A DNA stretch of 64,000 bases from Aeromonas sanarellii (lineage in GTDB: Bacteria; Pseudomonadota; Gammaproteobacteria; Enterobacterales; Aeromonadaceae). Shown here one piece after another: positions 18,725 through 28,251 of this stretch. The position numbers and the translations under genes are program-made. Position 1 is the first letter of the stretch, and every line of letters begins with the position of its first letter. Under the pieces are notes generated by a model. That model was not told where the DNA came from. It saw nothing but the letters and a program-made list of their open reading frames with translations, and searched no databases. The DNA lies in the NCBI RefSeq assembly GCF_000820085.1, contig NZ_CDBN01000074.1:24384-88383 (forward strand), given 5' to 3'.

Positions 18725-19381
18725 TTACGCCTGCTGGCGGGTGGCGTGCAGGATGACGTTGCGATAGCCGGGCACCCCGTGGGCCGTGGTGGGGCCTATC
18801 CACTCCCGCGCCAGTTTCAGCGCCTGGTCCTGCTCCAGTCGGGTGCGCGGCAGCAGGTTGACGATGAGGGTGCCGCACAGGCGCTGGGCCAGCGCCCGAT
18901 AGAGCGGGGTCTGGAACAGCAGCAGGGGGTTGCCGTCCTGGCTGAACAGGTCCAGCAGCACCAGATCGTACTGCTCCCGGCTTTCCAGCAGGAAGTGCAG
19001 TGCATCGGCATGGTGCAACCGTGGCGTGCCTCCCGTCGGGGGCAGGAAAAACTGCTGGAACAGGGTGAGGATCTCGTCGTCCAGATCCACGCAGTCATGG
19101 CGAGCCTCGGGCCAGCGTGCCGCCAGATGGCGGGTGAGATCCCCCCCGCCCAGCCCCAGCTCCAGGATCCAGCCTGCCCGCTCCGGCAGGCGTTCGGCGA
19201 TGCTCCGCTGATGGGGCAGGCAGAGGTGCGATGGCTGGCTGAGGCTCATGGCGGATTGCACCACGCCGTCCAGTTCCAGCCAGCGATGGCGGGCATTTTC
19301 CAGGACACAGAGGCGACGTGCGGGTTTGACACTGAGGTGCAACAAGTGATCGGCTTGGTACGCTTGTAGATTGAAGTCCAT
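18725..19381 (-). CDS. Spermidine synthase-like methyltransferase-fold protein
   Basis: 218 aa from ATG 19381. The SAM-type nucleotide-binding motif I is WILELGLGGGDLTRHL (about 91-106), followed by an acidic VDLDDEIL after the next strand and a YDLVLLDLFSQDG motif near 160, as in spermine/spermidine synthase-like proteins. Substrate residues of true SpeE are not all recognisable, so polyamine synthesis is not claimed. The frame extends further upstream to 19540, but that part is antisense to the fabY repeat array. It is divergent from fabY with only about 50 bp between. Confidence 0.75.
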   Translation of the reverse strand: MDFNLQAYQADHLLHLSVKPARRLCVLENARHRWLELDGVVQSAMSLSQPSHLCLPHQRSIAERLPERAGWILELGLGGGDLTRHLAARWPEARHDCVDLDDEILTLFQQFFLPPTGGTPRLHHADALHFLLESREQYDLVLLDLFSQDGNPLLLFQTPLYRALAQRLCGTLIVNLLPRTRLEQDQALKLAREWIGPTTAHGVPGYRNVILHATRQQA

Positions 19382-19432
19382 GAATTTGCACGGCAAGATG
19401 GCTTTCGACCAGTGTAACTCAAGGATGTCGCT

Positions 19433-19567
19433 ATGTACCGGGTGGTCACCCCCCAAACGCCAGCGGAGCTGGATGCCTATTATCAGTTGCGCGGGGAGGC
19501 ATTGGTGCGCAAGCCCTTCAATCTGTCCGTCGGCGCACACTCAAGGATCGCCTTATGTATCGGGTAG
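19433..19567 (+). pseudogene. Truncated fabY start, unit 1 (44 aa)
   Basis: Frame begins MYRVVTPQTPAELDAYYQLR, matches the FabY N-terminus to KPFNLSVG (about residue 34), then runs into the next unit as AHSRIALCIG and stops. The stop overlaps the unit-2 start region by 13 bases. It has a ribosome site and could be translated; no independent function is expected. Confidence 0.7.
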
Positions 19568-19689
19568 TCACTCCTCAAACAGCAGCGGAGCTGGATGCCT
19601 ATTGTCAGTTGCGCGGGGAGGCATTGGTGCGCAAGCCCTTCAATCTGTCCGTCGGCGCACACTCAAGGATCGCCTTATGTATCGGGTAG
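19555..19689 (+). pseudogene. Truncated fabY start, unit 2 (44 aa)
   Basis: Same organisation as unit 1: 34 FabY-like residues (with Cys at position 17 where FabY has Tyr) followed by the read-through tail SRIALCIG. It overlaps the start of unit 3 by 13 bases, so translation could be coupled from unit to unit. Confidence 0.7.
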
Positions 19690-19811
19690 TCACTCCTCAA
19701 ACAGCAGCCGAGCTGGATGCCTATTGTCAGTTGCGCGGGGAGGCATTGGTGCGCAAGCCCTTCAATCTGTCCGTCGGCGCACACTCAAGGATCGCCTTAT
19801 GTACCGGGTAG
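19677..19811 (+). pseudogene. Truncated fabY start, unit 3 (44 aa)
   Basis: Nearly identical to unit 2, ending SRIALCTG. Its TAG at 19809-19811 overlaps the first codons of intact fabY at 19799. A ribosome terminating here could re-initiate on fabY, so the array may tune fabY expression. Confidence 0.7.
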
Positions 19812-20707
19812 TCACTCCTCAAACAGCAGCCGAGCTGGATGCCTATTACCAGTTGCGCTGGGAACTTCTGCGCAAGCCCTTCAACCTGCCCGTGGGCTCC
19901 GAGCGTGACGAATACGACAGCGTTGCCATTCACCGGCTGATGCTCACCGAGGATGGCACCCCCATCGCCGTGGGCCGGCTCTTCGTCGGTGGCGACGAGG
20001 CCCAGATCCGCTTCATGGCGCTGCGCCCCGAGTACCGCGGTCAGGGGCTGGGAGCCCGCATGGTGGAGGATCTAGAGCAGCTGGCCCGGGACGAGAAGGT
20101 GAAGCGGCTGGTGATGAACGCCCGCCAGGAGGCGGTGGAGTTCTATCGCAAGTGCGGATTTCTCGAGGTGGGGGAAGGCCCTGTCTCCTTCGGCCGCATT
20201 CCCCACCGCCAGATGATCAAGTCCCTGAGCCCGCTGCAGACCATCCAGTATCGCCCGGAGTGGTGCCAGGATCTCACCACCCGCTGGTCGCGGGGCATTC
20301 CCATCAGCGAGAAGATGGGGGTGCACATCACCCACTACGACGGCCAGACCTTCCACCTCAAGGCGAACCTGGCGGCCAACCTCAACGTTCACGACACCAT
20401 GTTCGCCGGCAGCATCTACAGCCAGTGCGTGCTGGCGGGCTGGGGCCTCATCTGGTTGCAGCTCAAGGAAGCCGGCCTGGGGGGCGATACCGTGTTGGCC
20501 GAGGGCAACATCAAATACTACAGACCCGTGAGCGAGGAGCCTGAGGCCAGGGTGGCCCGGGAGGGGATGCCCGCCGTGCTCGAACCGCTGAGGAGCGGGG
20601 AGTCCGCCAAGTTCAGCCTGCGGGTCCAGCTGTTCAGCGGTCGCAAGCTGGCGGTGGAATTCGTCGGCCAGTACGTGGTGCTGCCCATCAAGCGCGGCGG
20701 GCGCTGA
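19799..20707 (+). CDS. fabY: GNAT acetyltransferase / hotdog thioesterase fusion FabY (YiiD)
   Basis: 302 aa. N-terminal GNAT domain (about 1-145) with the acetyl-CoA loop EYRGQGLGARMVEDLE (about 79-94) and EFYRKCGFLEVG. C-terminal hotdog thioesterase-like domain (about 155-300) with SEKMGVHI, NVHDTMFAGSIYSQCVLAGWGL and KYYRPV. This matches E. coli YiiD, later called FabY, implicated in initiating fatty-acid synthesis. E. coli YiiD is longer at the N-terminus, but this ATG aligns with its MYHLRVPQT. The dtd-fabY neighbourhood is conserved, though a minus-strand gene has come between. The open frame continues upstream through the repeats to 19595; that is an accident of the array. Confidence 0.92.
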   Translation: MYRVVTPQTAAELDAYYQLRWELLRKPFNLPVGSERDEYDSVAIHRLMLTEDGTPIAVGRLFVGGDEAQIRFMALRPEYRGQGLGARMVEDLEQLARDEKVKRLVMNARQEAVEFYRKCGFLEVGEGPVSFGRIPHRQMIKSLSPLQTIQYRPEWCQDLTTRWSRGIPISEKMGVHITHYDGQTFHLKANLAANLNVHDTMFAGSIYSQCVLAGWGLIWLQLKEAGLGGDTVLAEGNIKYYRPVSEEPEARVAREGMPAVLEPLRSGESAKFSLRVQLFSGRKLAVEFVGQYVVLPIKRGGR

Positions 20708-20726
20708 TCCCGCGCGCGCTCTACCA

Positions 20727-20749
20727 CAAGGCCTCATCGCGAGGCCTTG
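20727..20749. terminator. Hairpin between fabY and the AsmA gene
   Basis: CAAGGCCTC and GAGGCCTTG form a perfect 9-bp stem around ATCGC. The T-run after it is poor (TTCGTT). It lies between convergent genes and probably ends both. Confidence 0.65.
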
Positions 20750-20753
20750 TTCG

Positions 20754-22826
20754 TTATTGGGATGCGGTGGTGGGGGCCGGTGCCTGCGGTCGCCAGAGCG
20801 GGCCGCTGCGCCCCTGTGCCGGGTAGCGCACGCCAGCCTCCCAGCCGCAGGCCTCCTGCCCGGTAGGGAACTGCCACTCCAGGCCGGGATCCGCGAGGGG
20901 GCCGCGCCAGCGGGCCAGCAGCTCGGCGCAGCGCCGCTTGTTCAGGACCCCGAGGTCCAGCTGCCACTGGTCGGCGGCGAGATCGACGCCTCCCTGCAGC
21001 GCCAGCAGGTGGGTGATGGTGGAGGCGCCGCCCCGCTCGATCCGCACCTTGCCCTGCTCCGCCCTGGCGTCCAGCCTGATGTGATAGAAGGGGGTGTCTC
21101 CGCGCTGCATCGCCTGCCACAGCGCCTGCGGCGTCAGGGCGGGGGGGGCCTGCTCCTTGAACCAGGCATCCAGCAGGGGGTCGATGCCGACCTTGTCCCA
21201 GAAGGGGTCCTTGCTCTCCAGGCTCAGGCTGCCCTGGAGAGTCCGGCGCCAGTTGGCCACCTCCTCGCCGGGTTGCCCGTTGAGGTCGGCCTGCAGCTGT
21301 GCCGCCAGATCCACCTTGCCCGCGAGCGACACAGGGGCGTGCAGCAGCTTGCCCCACAGCTCCAGATCCAGCTGCTTGCCCTGCAGTTGCAGGCGGCTCT
21401 CCTGGCCGGGCGCCTTGCCCCACTGGCCACTGAGGCTGAGGGAACCCTCGTCCGGCAGGCTGCTGGCCAGCTTGTTGAGCTGCCAGGCGCCGGGGGTCAG
21501 CTCACCATCCAGCTCGCCGTTGCGGGCGCTGAGGCCGCCCCACACCAGCTCGAACCACTTGCTCTCGACCCTGGCTCGCCCCAGCAGGGGAGCCGGCTGA
21601 TTGCCCCGCAGGGCGAGGTCGTTCAGATAGAACTGCCAGCCGGTCAGGGAGAGGGGCAGGGCATCGTCGAAGGAGAGCACCTTGAGCCTGTCGAAGGCCA
21701 GCTTGCGCACGTCGATCTGCTGCGGCCGCCAGCCCTGCCAATCCTGCCACCAACCGTCCGGCAGGCTGATGTCCATGCCGCTCAGCGTCAGCTCCTTGAG
21801 CGTCAGCTTCTGCTGCTGGGGATCGAGGGCGAGATCCAGGCTGAACTCCCCCTCATAGGCCTTGCCCCTCAGCTCGGCATCGAGCTGTCGGGGCGAGAAG
21901 GCGAGCTTGCCCTCGATGGCTTCCAGCTGAAACAGGCCTCGCCCCAGATCCCCCAGGGTGCCGGCGAGATAGCCGCTCGTGCGACTGCCCGCCTGCCAGT
22001 CGAAGGCGGTGAGCTGGCCGTTGAAGTTGTTGAGGGAGAGCTCCTGCTCGATGGCATTGATGCTGACCTGGGCAAGCTGGCCCCTGTCCAGGGTGATGCG
22101 GTTCAGGGGGAACTCACCCGGCGGGATGTCACCGAGCTCGACTCGCATGGCGCTTGCCTTGAGATCGTGCAGTTGCAGGCTGCGCTCTGGCCAGTTCAGC
22201 ACCATGCCGGTTTCGAGCAGGCCGTCGAACAGGTTGGCGCTCAGCCTGTCCGTGCTCAGCACCTGCCCCTCCAGTCGCCCCTTGAGGCTGAGACGGGCCA
22301 GGGTGAACCTGGACGTCTCCAGCTGGTTGATGCCCAGGGTCAGGTTGACCTGGGGCTGGCGTCTCGGATCGATCAGCTCCCAATCGCTCAGGGTGGCGCT
22401 CAGGCCGCGCAGGGTCAGGGCCTCGCTCTGCAGGTTCAGGTTGTCTATGGTGCTGTCGGCGATGGTGAGGGAGTGTACCGGCAGCGTCGGCAACTGGTTC
22501 GGGAGTGGCAGCTTGATGGCGGGACGGATGAGGTCCAGGTGGGCGATGCGCACGTCCCGGTTCAGCCAGTCGATGCTCTCCACCTCCAGATAGATCTTCT
22601 CCAGCTGCACCGCATCCCCGTAGCGCACCTGCTCCGCCAGCAGGGTGTAGGGGTGCAGGGGATTGAACACCAGCCGGCCTATGCTGACAGGCACGCCGGT
22701 CTGCCGGCTGAGCCAGTCGGCGATGGGCCCCTTGGCGCGTTCGGCGTCGAACAGGCCGAGACCGACCCAGACGAAGAGCAGCAGGAAGGCGAGGGTGTAG
22801 AGCAGGCCGCGCAGCCAGGAATTCAT
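20754..22826 (-). CDS. AsmA family protein
   Basis: 690 aa, with one N-terminal transmembrane anchor (about 6-26, LLYTLAFLLLFVWVGLGLF) and a long periplasmic beta-rich repeat region full of leucine-aspartate strand patterns, as in AsmA/YicH/YhdP proteins that bridge lipids between membranes. The start of the fold, DWLSRQTGVPVSIGRLVFNPLHPYTL (about 36-61), is typical. ATG 22826 follows AGGAGGAAA. yicH lies near recG in E. coli, so YicH is the likely relative, but I do not assign the symbol. Confidence 0.8.
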   Translation of the reverse strand: MNSWLRGLLYTLAFLLLFVWVGLGLFDAERAKGPIADWLSRQTGVPVSIGRLVFNPLHPYTLLAEQVRYGDAVQLEKIYLEVESIDWLNRDVRIAHLDLIRPAIKLPLPNQLPTLPVHSLTIADSTIDNLNLQSEALTLRGLSATLSDWELIDPRRQPQVNLTLGINQLETSRFTLARLSLKGRLEGQVLSTDRLSANLFDGLLETGMVLNWPERSLQLHDLKASAMRVELGDIPPGEFPLNRITLDRGQLAQVSINAIEQELSLNNFNGQLTAFDWQAGSRTSGYLAGTLGDLGRGLFQLEAIEGKLAFSPRQLDAELRGKAYEGEFSLDLALDPQQQKLTLKELTLSGMDISLPDGWWQDWQGWRPQQIDVRKLAFDRLKVLSFDDALPLSLTGWQFYLNDLALRGNQPAPLLGRARVESKWFELVWGGLSARNGELDGELTPGAWQLNKLASSLPDEGSLSLSGQWGKAPGQESRLQLQGKQLDLELWGKLLHAPVSLAGKVDLAAQLQADLNGQPGEEVANWRRTLQGSLSLESKDPFWDKVGIDPLLDAWFKEQAPPALTPQALWQAMQRGDTPFYHIRLDARAEQGKVRIERGGASTITHLLALQGGVDLAADQWQLDLGVLNKRRCAELLARWRGPLADPGLEWQFPTGQEACGWEAGVRYPAQGRSGPLWRPQAPAPTTASQ

Positions 22827-22856
22827 AAGCGCTTTCCTCCTGTATTGGTTGAGTGA

Positions 22857-22984
22857 TCAGGCGTTGGCAGCGTGATCCCGCAGGTCAGGCATTGGAGTAG
22901 TGGTCTCGCAGGCCCAGCCAGCGGCGGATCAGCGGATCGACGTGCCCCAGGTGTCTATCCATCAGGCAATGTGACCATCTTCTG
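22857..22984 (-). repeat. Two tandem partial copies of the recG 3' end
   Basis: Bases 22885-22984 repeat the last ~97 bp of recG (22997-23096) at an offset of 112 bp. On the minus strand this copy still reads MDRHLGHVDPLIRRWL...LRDHYSNA and a stop, against MDKHPAHVEPLIRRWL...LRDHYSNA in recG, and it is frameshifted further upstream. Bases 22857-22884 are a second, shorter copy ending LRDHAANA and a stop. Changes are mostly synonymous or conservative, so the copies diverged as coding sequence or came from another allele. Confidence 0.92.
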
Positions 22985-22996
22985 CATCGGCCTTGG

Positions 22997-25069
22997 TCAA
23001 GCATTGGAGTAGTGATCCCGCAGGCCCAGCCAGCGGCGGATCAAGGGCTCGACATGCGCCGGGTGCTTGTCCATCAGGAAGCGTGCCATCTTCTGCACCT
23101 GGGGGATGAGCGGCTGGTCGCGCACCAGGTCGGCGATCTTGAGGTCGGCGAGGCCGGTCTGGCGGGTACCCAGCAATTCCCCCGGACCGCGCAGCTCCAG
23201 ATCCCGCTGGGCGATCAGGAAGCCGTCGTTGGTCTCCCGCAGCACCCCGAGCCGGCTCTGGGCCGTCTTGGAGAGCGGCGCGTGGTAGAGCAGCACGCAG
23301 TGGGAGGCCACGGACCCCCGCCCGACCCGGCCGCGCAGCTGATGCAGCTGGGCCAGCCCCAGCCGCTCCGGGTTCTCGATGATCATCAGGCTGGCATTGG
23401 GCACATCCACCCCCACCTCGATGACAGTGGTGGCGACCAGCAGTTGCAGTATGCCCGCCTTGAACTCCTCCATCACCCGCTGTTTCTCGACCGGCCGCAT
23501 GCGGCCGTGCACCAGGCCGATGTGCAGACCGGGCAGCAGGGTTTGCAGCTCGGCGGCGGTGTCCTCGGCGGCCTGGCACTCCAGCACCTCGGACTCCTCG
23601 ATCAGGGTGCAGACCCAGTAGGCCTGCTTGCCCTCCTCGCAGGCAAGCCTGACCCGTTCGATCACGTCTCCCCGGCGACTGTCCGGCAGGGCGACCGTGG
23701 TGATGGGGGTGCGCCCCGGCGGCAGCTCGTCGATGACCGAGGTGTCGAGGTCCGCATAGGCGGTCATCGCCAGGGTGCGGGGGATGGGGGTGGCGGTCAT
23801 GATGAGCTGGTGGGGGTGGACGCCTTCACGCTCCCCCTTTTCCCGCAGGGCGAGGCGCTGGTGCACCCCGAACCTGTGCTGCTCGTCGATGATCACCAGG
23901 GCCAGGCGCTGGAACACCACCTGCTCCTGGAAGATGGCATGGGTGCCCACCACCATCTTGACGCTGCCATCGGCGATGGCCGCCAGCGCCTCCTCCCGCG
24001 CCTTGCCCTTCTGCTTGCCCGCCAGCCAGCCGACCTGGATGCCGAGCGGCTCCAGCCACCTGGCGAAGTTGATGGCGTGCTGCTCGGCCAGCAGCTCGGT
24101 CGGAGCCATCAGCCCCACCTGACAGCCGTTGCCGATGGCCTGCAGGGCGGCCAGTGCCGCCACCAGCGTCTTGCCGGAGCCCACATCCCCCTGCACCAGC
24201 CGCATCATGGGGTGGCTCTGCTGCAGATCCCGGCTGATTTCGGCCACCACCCGGCTCTGGGCACCGGTGGGGCTGAACGGCAGGGCGCCGAGCAGCTGCG
24301 CCACCAGGGCGGGGGCCGGCTTGAGGGCGCGGGCCAGCTGGGTCTGTGCCTGAGCGCGCACCTTGAGGACCGAGAGGTTGTGGGCCAGCAGCTCTTCCAG
24401 CACCAGCCGCTGTTGTGCCGGGTGCTGACCGCTCTCCAGCAGGGCCAGCGCCACCGAGGGAGGCGGGCGGTGCAGCAGTTTCAGGGCGGCGGCCAGATCG
24501 ATCTGCTGGGGATAGAGGCCGGCGGGCAGCAGCTCTTCGACGCCATGGAGATCGAGCTGGGCCAGCGCCTGATCCGTGAGGCTGCGCAGGGTGAGCTGGC
24601 GCAGCCCCTCAGTGGTCGGGTAGACGGGGGTGAGGGCCTCTTCGGTCTGGCCGGCCTGCTCCTCGCCGAGCAGCTTGTACTCGGGGTGGGCCATCTCCAG
24701 TCCGTACTTGCCGGGACGGGCCTCGCCGAAGCAGCGGATCAACCGGCCGGGGGCCAGGCTGTTCTTCTGGGCGGCGGTGAAGTTGAAGAAGCGCAGGGTG
24801 AGGCTGCCGGTGCCGTCGCCGATGCGGCAGACCAGCATGCGGCGGCGCCCCATCACCAGCTGGGTGTCCTGGATCTCGCCCTCGACCGCGCCGTGCAGGC
24901 CGGGCGGCAGATCGCCGATGGGCCACACCTGGGTGCGGTCCTCGTAGCGCAGGGGGAGGTGGAACAGCAGATCCTGCACCGTGGCCAGCCCGAGTCGCTC
25001 GAGCTTCTCCTGCATCTTGCTGCCGACACCCTTGAGGCTGTCGAGGGAGATTTTATCCAATTTCATCAA
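22997..25069 (-). CDS. recG: ATP-dependent DNA helicase RecG
   Basis: Branch-migrating helicase that regresses stalled replication forks and processes R-loops. 690 aa (E. coli 693). The N-terminal wedge/OB domain (about 50-160) contains YEDRT and a VEGEIQD strand. Helicase motifs: Walker A GDVGSGKT (about 292-299), DEQHRFG (about 393-399), TATPIPRTLA, and RGRVGRG (about 583-589). The ATGATG start leaves two equivalent codons (25069 or 25066). The gene is intact despite the 3' duplications behind it. Confidence 0.97.
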   Translation of the reverse strand: MMKLDKISLDSLKGVGSKMQEKLERLGLATVQDLLFHLPLRYEDRTQVWPIGDLPPGLHGAVEGEIQDTQLVMGRRRMLVCRIGDGTGSLTLRFFNFTAAQKNSLAPGRLIRCFGEARPGKYGLEMAHPEYKLLGEEQAGQTEEALTPVYPTTEGLRQLTLRSLTDQALAQLDLHGVEELLPAGLYPQQIDLAAALKLLHRPPPSVALALLESGQHPAQQRLVLEELLAHNLSVLKVRAQAQTQLARALKPAPALVAQLLGALPFSPTGAQSRVVAEISRDLQQSHPMMRLVQGDVGSGKTLVAALAALQAIGNGCQVGLMAPTELLAEQHAINFARWLEPLGIQVGWLAGKQKGKAREEALAAIADGSVKMVVGTHAIFQEQVVFQRLALVIIDEQHRFGVHQRLALREKGEREGVHPHQLIMTATPIPRTLAMTAYADLDTSVIDELPPGRTPITTVALPDSRRGDVIERVRLACEEGKQAYWVCTLIEESEVLECQAAEDTAAELQTLLPGLHIGLVHGRMRPVEKQRVMEEFKAGILQLLVATTVIEVGVDVPNASLMIIENPERLGLAQLHQLRGRVGRGSVASHCVLLYHAPLSKTAQSRLGVLRETNDGFLIAQRDLELRGPGELLGTRQTGLADLKIADLVRDQPLIPQVQKMARFLMDKHPAHVEPLIRRWLGLRDHYSNA

Positions 25070-25160
25070 TTAGATGCCCGGAAACACTGTAAATATGTCC
25101 AGATGATAGGGGCTGTTGCGGCCCCGATGCAAGCCGCGTTGTCGCCGGGGATGGCCGAAT

Positions 25161-25198
25161 GTGACAAGGGCCTGCCGAACATGGCAGGCCCTTGTCAC
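25161..25198 (-). other. Perfect 16-bp hairpin between pssA and recG
   Basis: GTGACAAGGGCCTGCC is exactly complementary to GGCAGGCCCTTGTCAC around a 6-base loop. There is no T-run. It lies 24 bp past the pssA stop and likely acts as a weak terminator or 3'-end stabiliser. Confidence 0.75.
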
Positions 25199-25222
25199 GA
25201 ACGGGGAAGCGCTGTGTTCGGG

Positions 25223-26590
25223 TCAGATGATGCGCTTGAGCAGCAGGTGCGCCTTGACCCTGTGGATCCGGGCCAGCAGCTTGCGCACCTGATCCGGGTA
25301 GTCCTTGATCTGCTCTATCTGGTCGAAGTGGCTGATGCGGCGGGTATGGGCCAGGATGCAGTCGCGCTCCTGCTGGAAGCGCTCGCGCAGGTGGTGGTGC
25401 TGGTCGTGCACCAGCAGGCCGTTCTCCAGATCCAGCGCCCAGGCACGGGGGTTGAGGTTGTTGCCGGTGAGCAGGGCCCACTCCTCGTCCACGAAGATCC
25501 CCTTGAGGTGATAGGAGTTCTTGTCGCAACACCAGAGCATGAGGTTGAGCCGGCCGTTGTCGATGTGGTGCTGGTTGCGCTCGGCAAACTTGCGCAGATT
25601 GGTCTCGTAGAGATAGGGCAGGCCGCCTATGGTGGAGAACTTCTCCTCCGGCGGGATGAAGAAGTCGTTGGCGGTCTTGTCGCCCACCACTATGGTCACC
25701 TTGCAGCCGCGTCTGAGCAGCCCTTCCACGTCCTTGTTCAACTCCTTGGGGGGGTTGAAGTAGGGGGTGCAGATGAAGATCTCCCGCTCGGTGGCCCGCA
25801 CCAGATTGCGGATCATCCGGTTGAGCTGGTTGCCTCGCTTGCCCAGGCCCACCATGGGGGTCACGGCGACCTCCCGGGCGTTGGCAGGGATGCTCTCGAA
25901 GCGGTACTGGCTGGTGCGCAGGCGCTGCTTGAAGCGGCGGATCTGCCCCTTGAGCTGCTTGGCGCCGGGGATGCCGGTGCGATCCAGCCGCTGGACGGCC
26001 TCGCTGCCGAGGAAGACGTCATCCACGTAGTTGACCATGCTGCGAGTCAGCGCCGGGCTGTGGATCTGGTGATAGCGATCGAAGCGGTAGCGCTCCTGCT
26101 GGTGCAGGTAGATGTCGTTGAGGCTGGCGCCGGAGTAGAGCAGGGTGTCGTCGAAGATGAAGCCCTTGAGGTGCAGCACCCCGAGCAGTTCGCGGCCCTT
26201 GACCGGCACGCCGTAGATCTCGATCTGGTGTTCGTGGCGGGCGGCCATGGCCTGGTACATCAGGTGGTTGCCCCCCTGCTTGCCCTTGCCGATCAGGCCG
26301 CGCTGGGCGCGGTGGAAGTCGACGAACACCTTGATGTCGAGGGCGGGGTTGCGCTGCTTGGCGGCATAGAGGGCGGAGAGGATCTCCCGTCCCGCCTCGT
26401 CATCCTGCAGATAGAGCGCGATCAGGTAGATGCGCTGGGTCGCATGGGCGATGAGCGACAGGATCCGGCTCTTGAAGTCCTTGGCGCTGCTGAGCACCTG
26501 AAACTGATCCGCGGCGACCGCGATCTGGGGTAAGCGGGTCAGCAACTGTCGATAATGTGCCGATGAATGCATAGAGAAGCCTGAAATCAC
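25223..26590 (-). CDS. pssA: Phosphatidylserine synthase (CDP-diacylglycerol-serine)
   Basis: Type I, phospholipase D-like enzyme making phosphatidylserine from CDP-diacylglycerol and serine, the committed step to phosphatidylethanolamine. 455 aa (E. coli 451). The two HKD-type motifs are HLKGFIFDDTLLYSGASLND (about 140-159) and HLKGIFVDEEWALLTGNN (about 359-376). VGDKTANDFFIP in between is conserved. The first ATG at 26590 is used; an ATG seven codons in is an alternative. Confidence 0.96.
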   Translation of the reverse strand: MISGFSMHSSAHYRQLLTRLPQIAVAADQFQVLSSAKDFKSRILSLIAHATQRIYLIALYLQDDEAGREILSALYAAKQRNPALDIKVFVDFHRAQRGLIGKGKQGGNHLMYQAMAARHEHQIEIYGVPVKGRELLGVLHLKGFIFDDTLLYSGASLNDIYLHQQERYRFDRYHQIHSPALTRSMVNYVDDVFLGSEAVQRLDRTGIPGAKQLKGQIRRFKQRLRTSQYRFESIPANAREVAVTPMVGLGKRGNQLNRMIRNLVRATEREIFICTPYFNPPKELNKDVEGLLRRGCKVTIVVGDKTANDFFIPPEEKFSTIGGLPYLYETNLRKFAERNQHHIDNGRLNLMLWCCDKNSYHLKGIFVDEEWALLTGNNLNPRAWALDLENGLLVHDQHHHLRERFQQERDCILAHTRRISHFDQIEQIKDYPDQVRKLLARIHRVKAHLLLKRII

Positions 26591-26685
26591 GGGATGAAGC
26601 GTTCCACTCGGGGCGAAGAATAGGCAATTCTAGCAATCTGTGGCGATGGGCCCAAGCAAGAATCCGTAAAAAGTCGGTGCAGAGT

Positions 26686-26718
26686 CACATCGGGGCCGAC
26701 GGATGCGGCCCCGATGTG
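26686..26718 (-). terminator. Hairpin after the gluconate permease gene
   Basis: CACATCGGGGCCG pairs perfectly (13 bp) with CGGCCCCGATGTG. It is just past the permease stop on the minus strand. A T-run (CTTTTTAC) comes only about 17 bases later, so termination efficiency is uncertain. Confidence 0.65.
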
Positions 26719-26724
26719 TTCCCG

Positions 26725-28098
<1,374 letters not shown>

Positions 28099-28164
28099 AA
28101 AGTTGTCCTCAAATGGTTCTAGTTGTTGTTCTGCACATTTCTGTGCTGCACTTCACATTGCGAA

Positions 28165-28194
28165 ACGTTACCGGTAACATGTTACCGGTAACGT
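28165..28194. promoter_or_regulatory. Tandem GntR operators between gntT and gntK
   Basis: GTTACCGGTAAC occurs twice, at 28167-28178 and 28181-28192, embedded in the ACGTTACCGGTAACATG context of the classical GntR consensus. Centres are 14 bp apart. They lie in the 153-bp divergent region and would repress both the permease and gntK in the absence of gluconate. Confidence 0.92.
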
Positions 28195-28251
28195 GGTAGC
28201 TTAGAACCCATCAAGCGAACGTTTTTTGAAAAGTGAGAGAGAGGTCAAATA

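Larger units (their letters stand above)
19433..19798 (+). repeat. Three 122-bp tandem copies of the fabY 5' end
   Basis: Start codons with almost identical downstream sequence occur at 19433, 19555, 19677 and 19799, exactly 122 bp apart; the last opens the intact fabY. Each unit holds a ribosome site (AAGGAT about 7 bases before ATG) plus about 34 codons of the fabY N-terminus. Units 2 and 3 are nearly identical; unit 1 and fabY are more diverged. Because 122 is not a multiple of three, units do not fuse in frame. Each reads through into the next unit and stops at TAG in CGGGTAG. Confidence 0.97.

Noticed and set aside
19595..20707. Longer 370-aa version of FabY starting inside the repeats
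   Set aside because: The extra N-terminus is a frame-shifted reading of the 122-bp units; the family start is at 19799.
23012..26533. 1173-codon open frame on the plus strand
   Set aside because: Antisense to recG and pssA, both unmistakable genes; composition and lack of motifs indicate a shadow frame.
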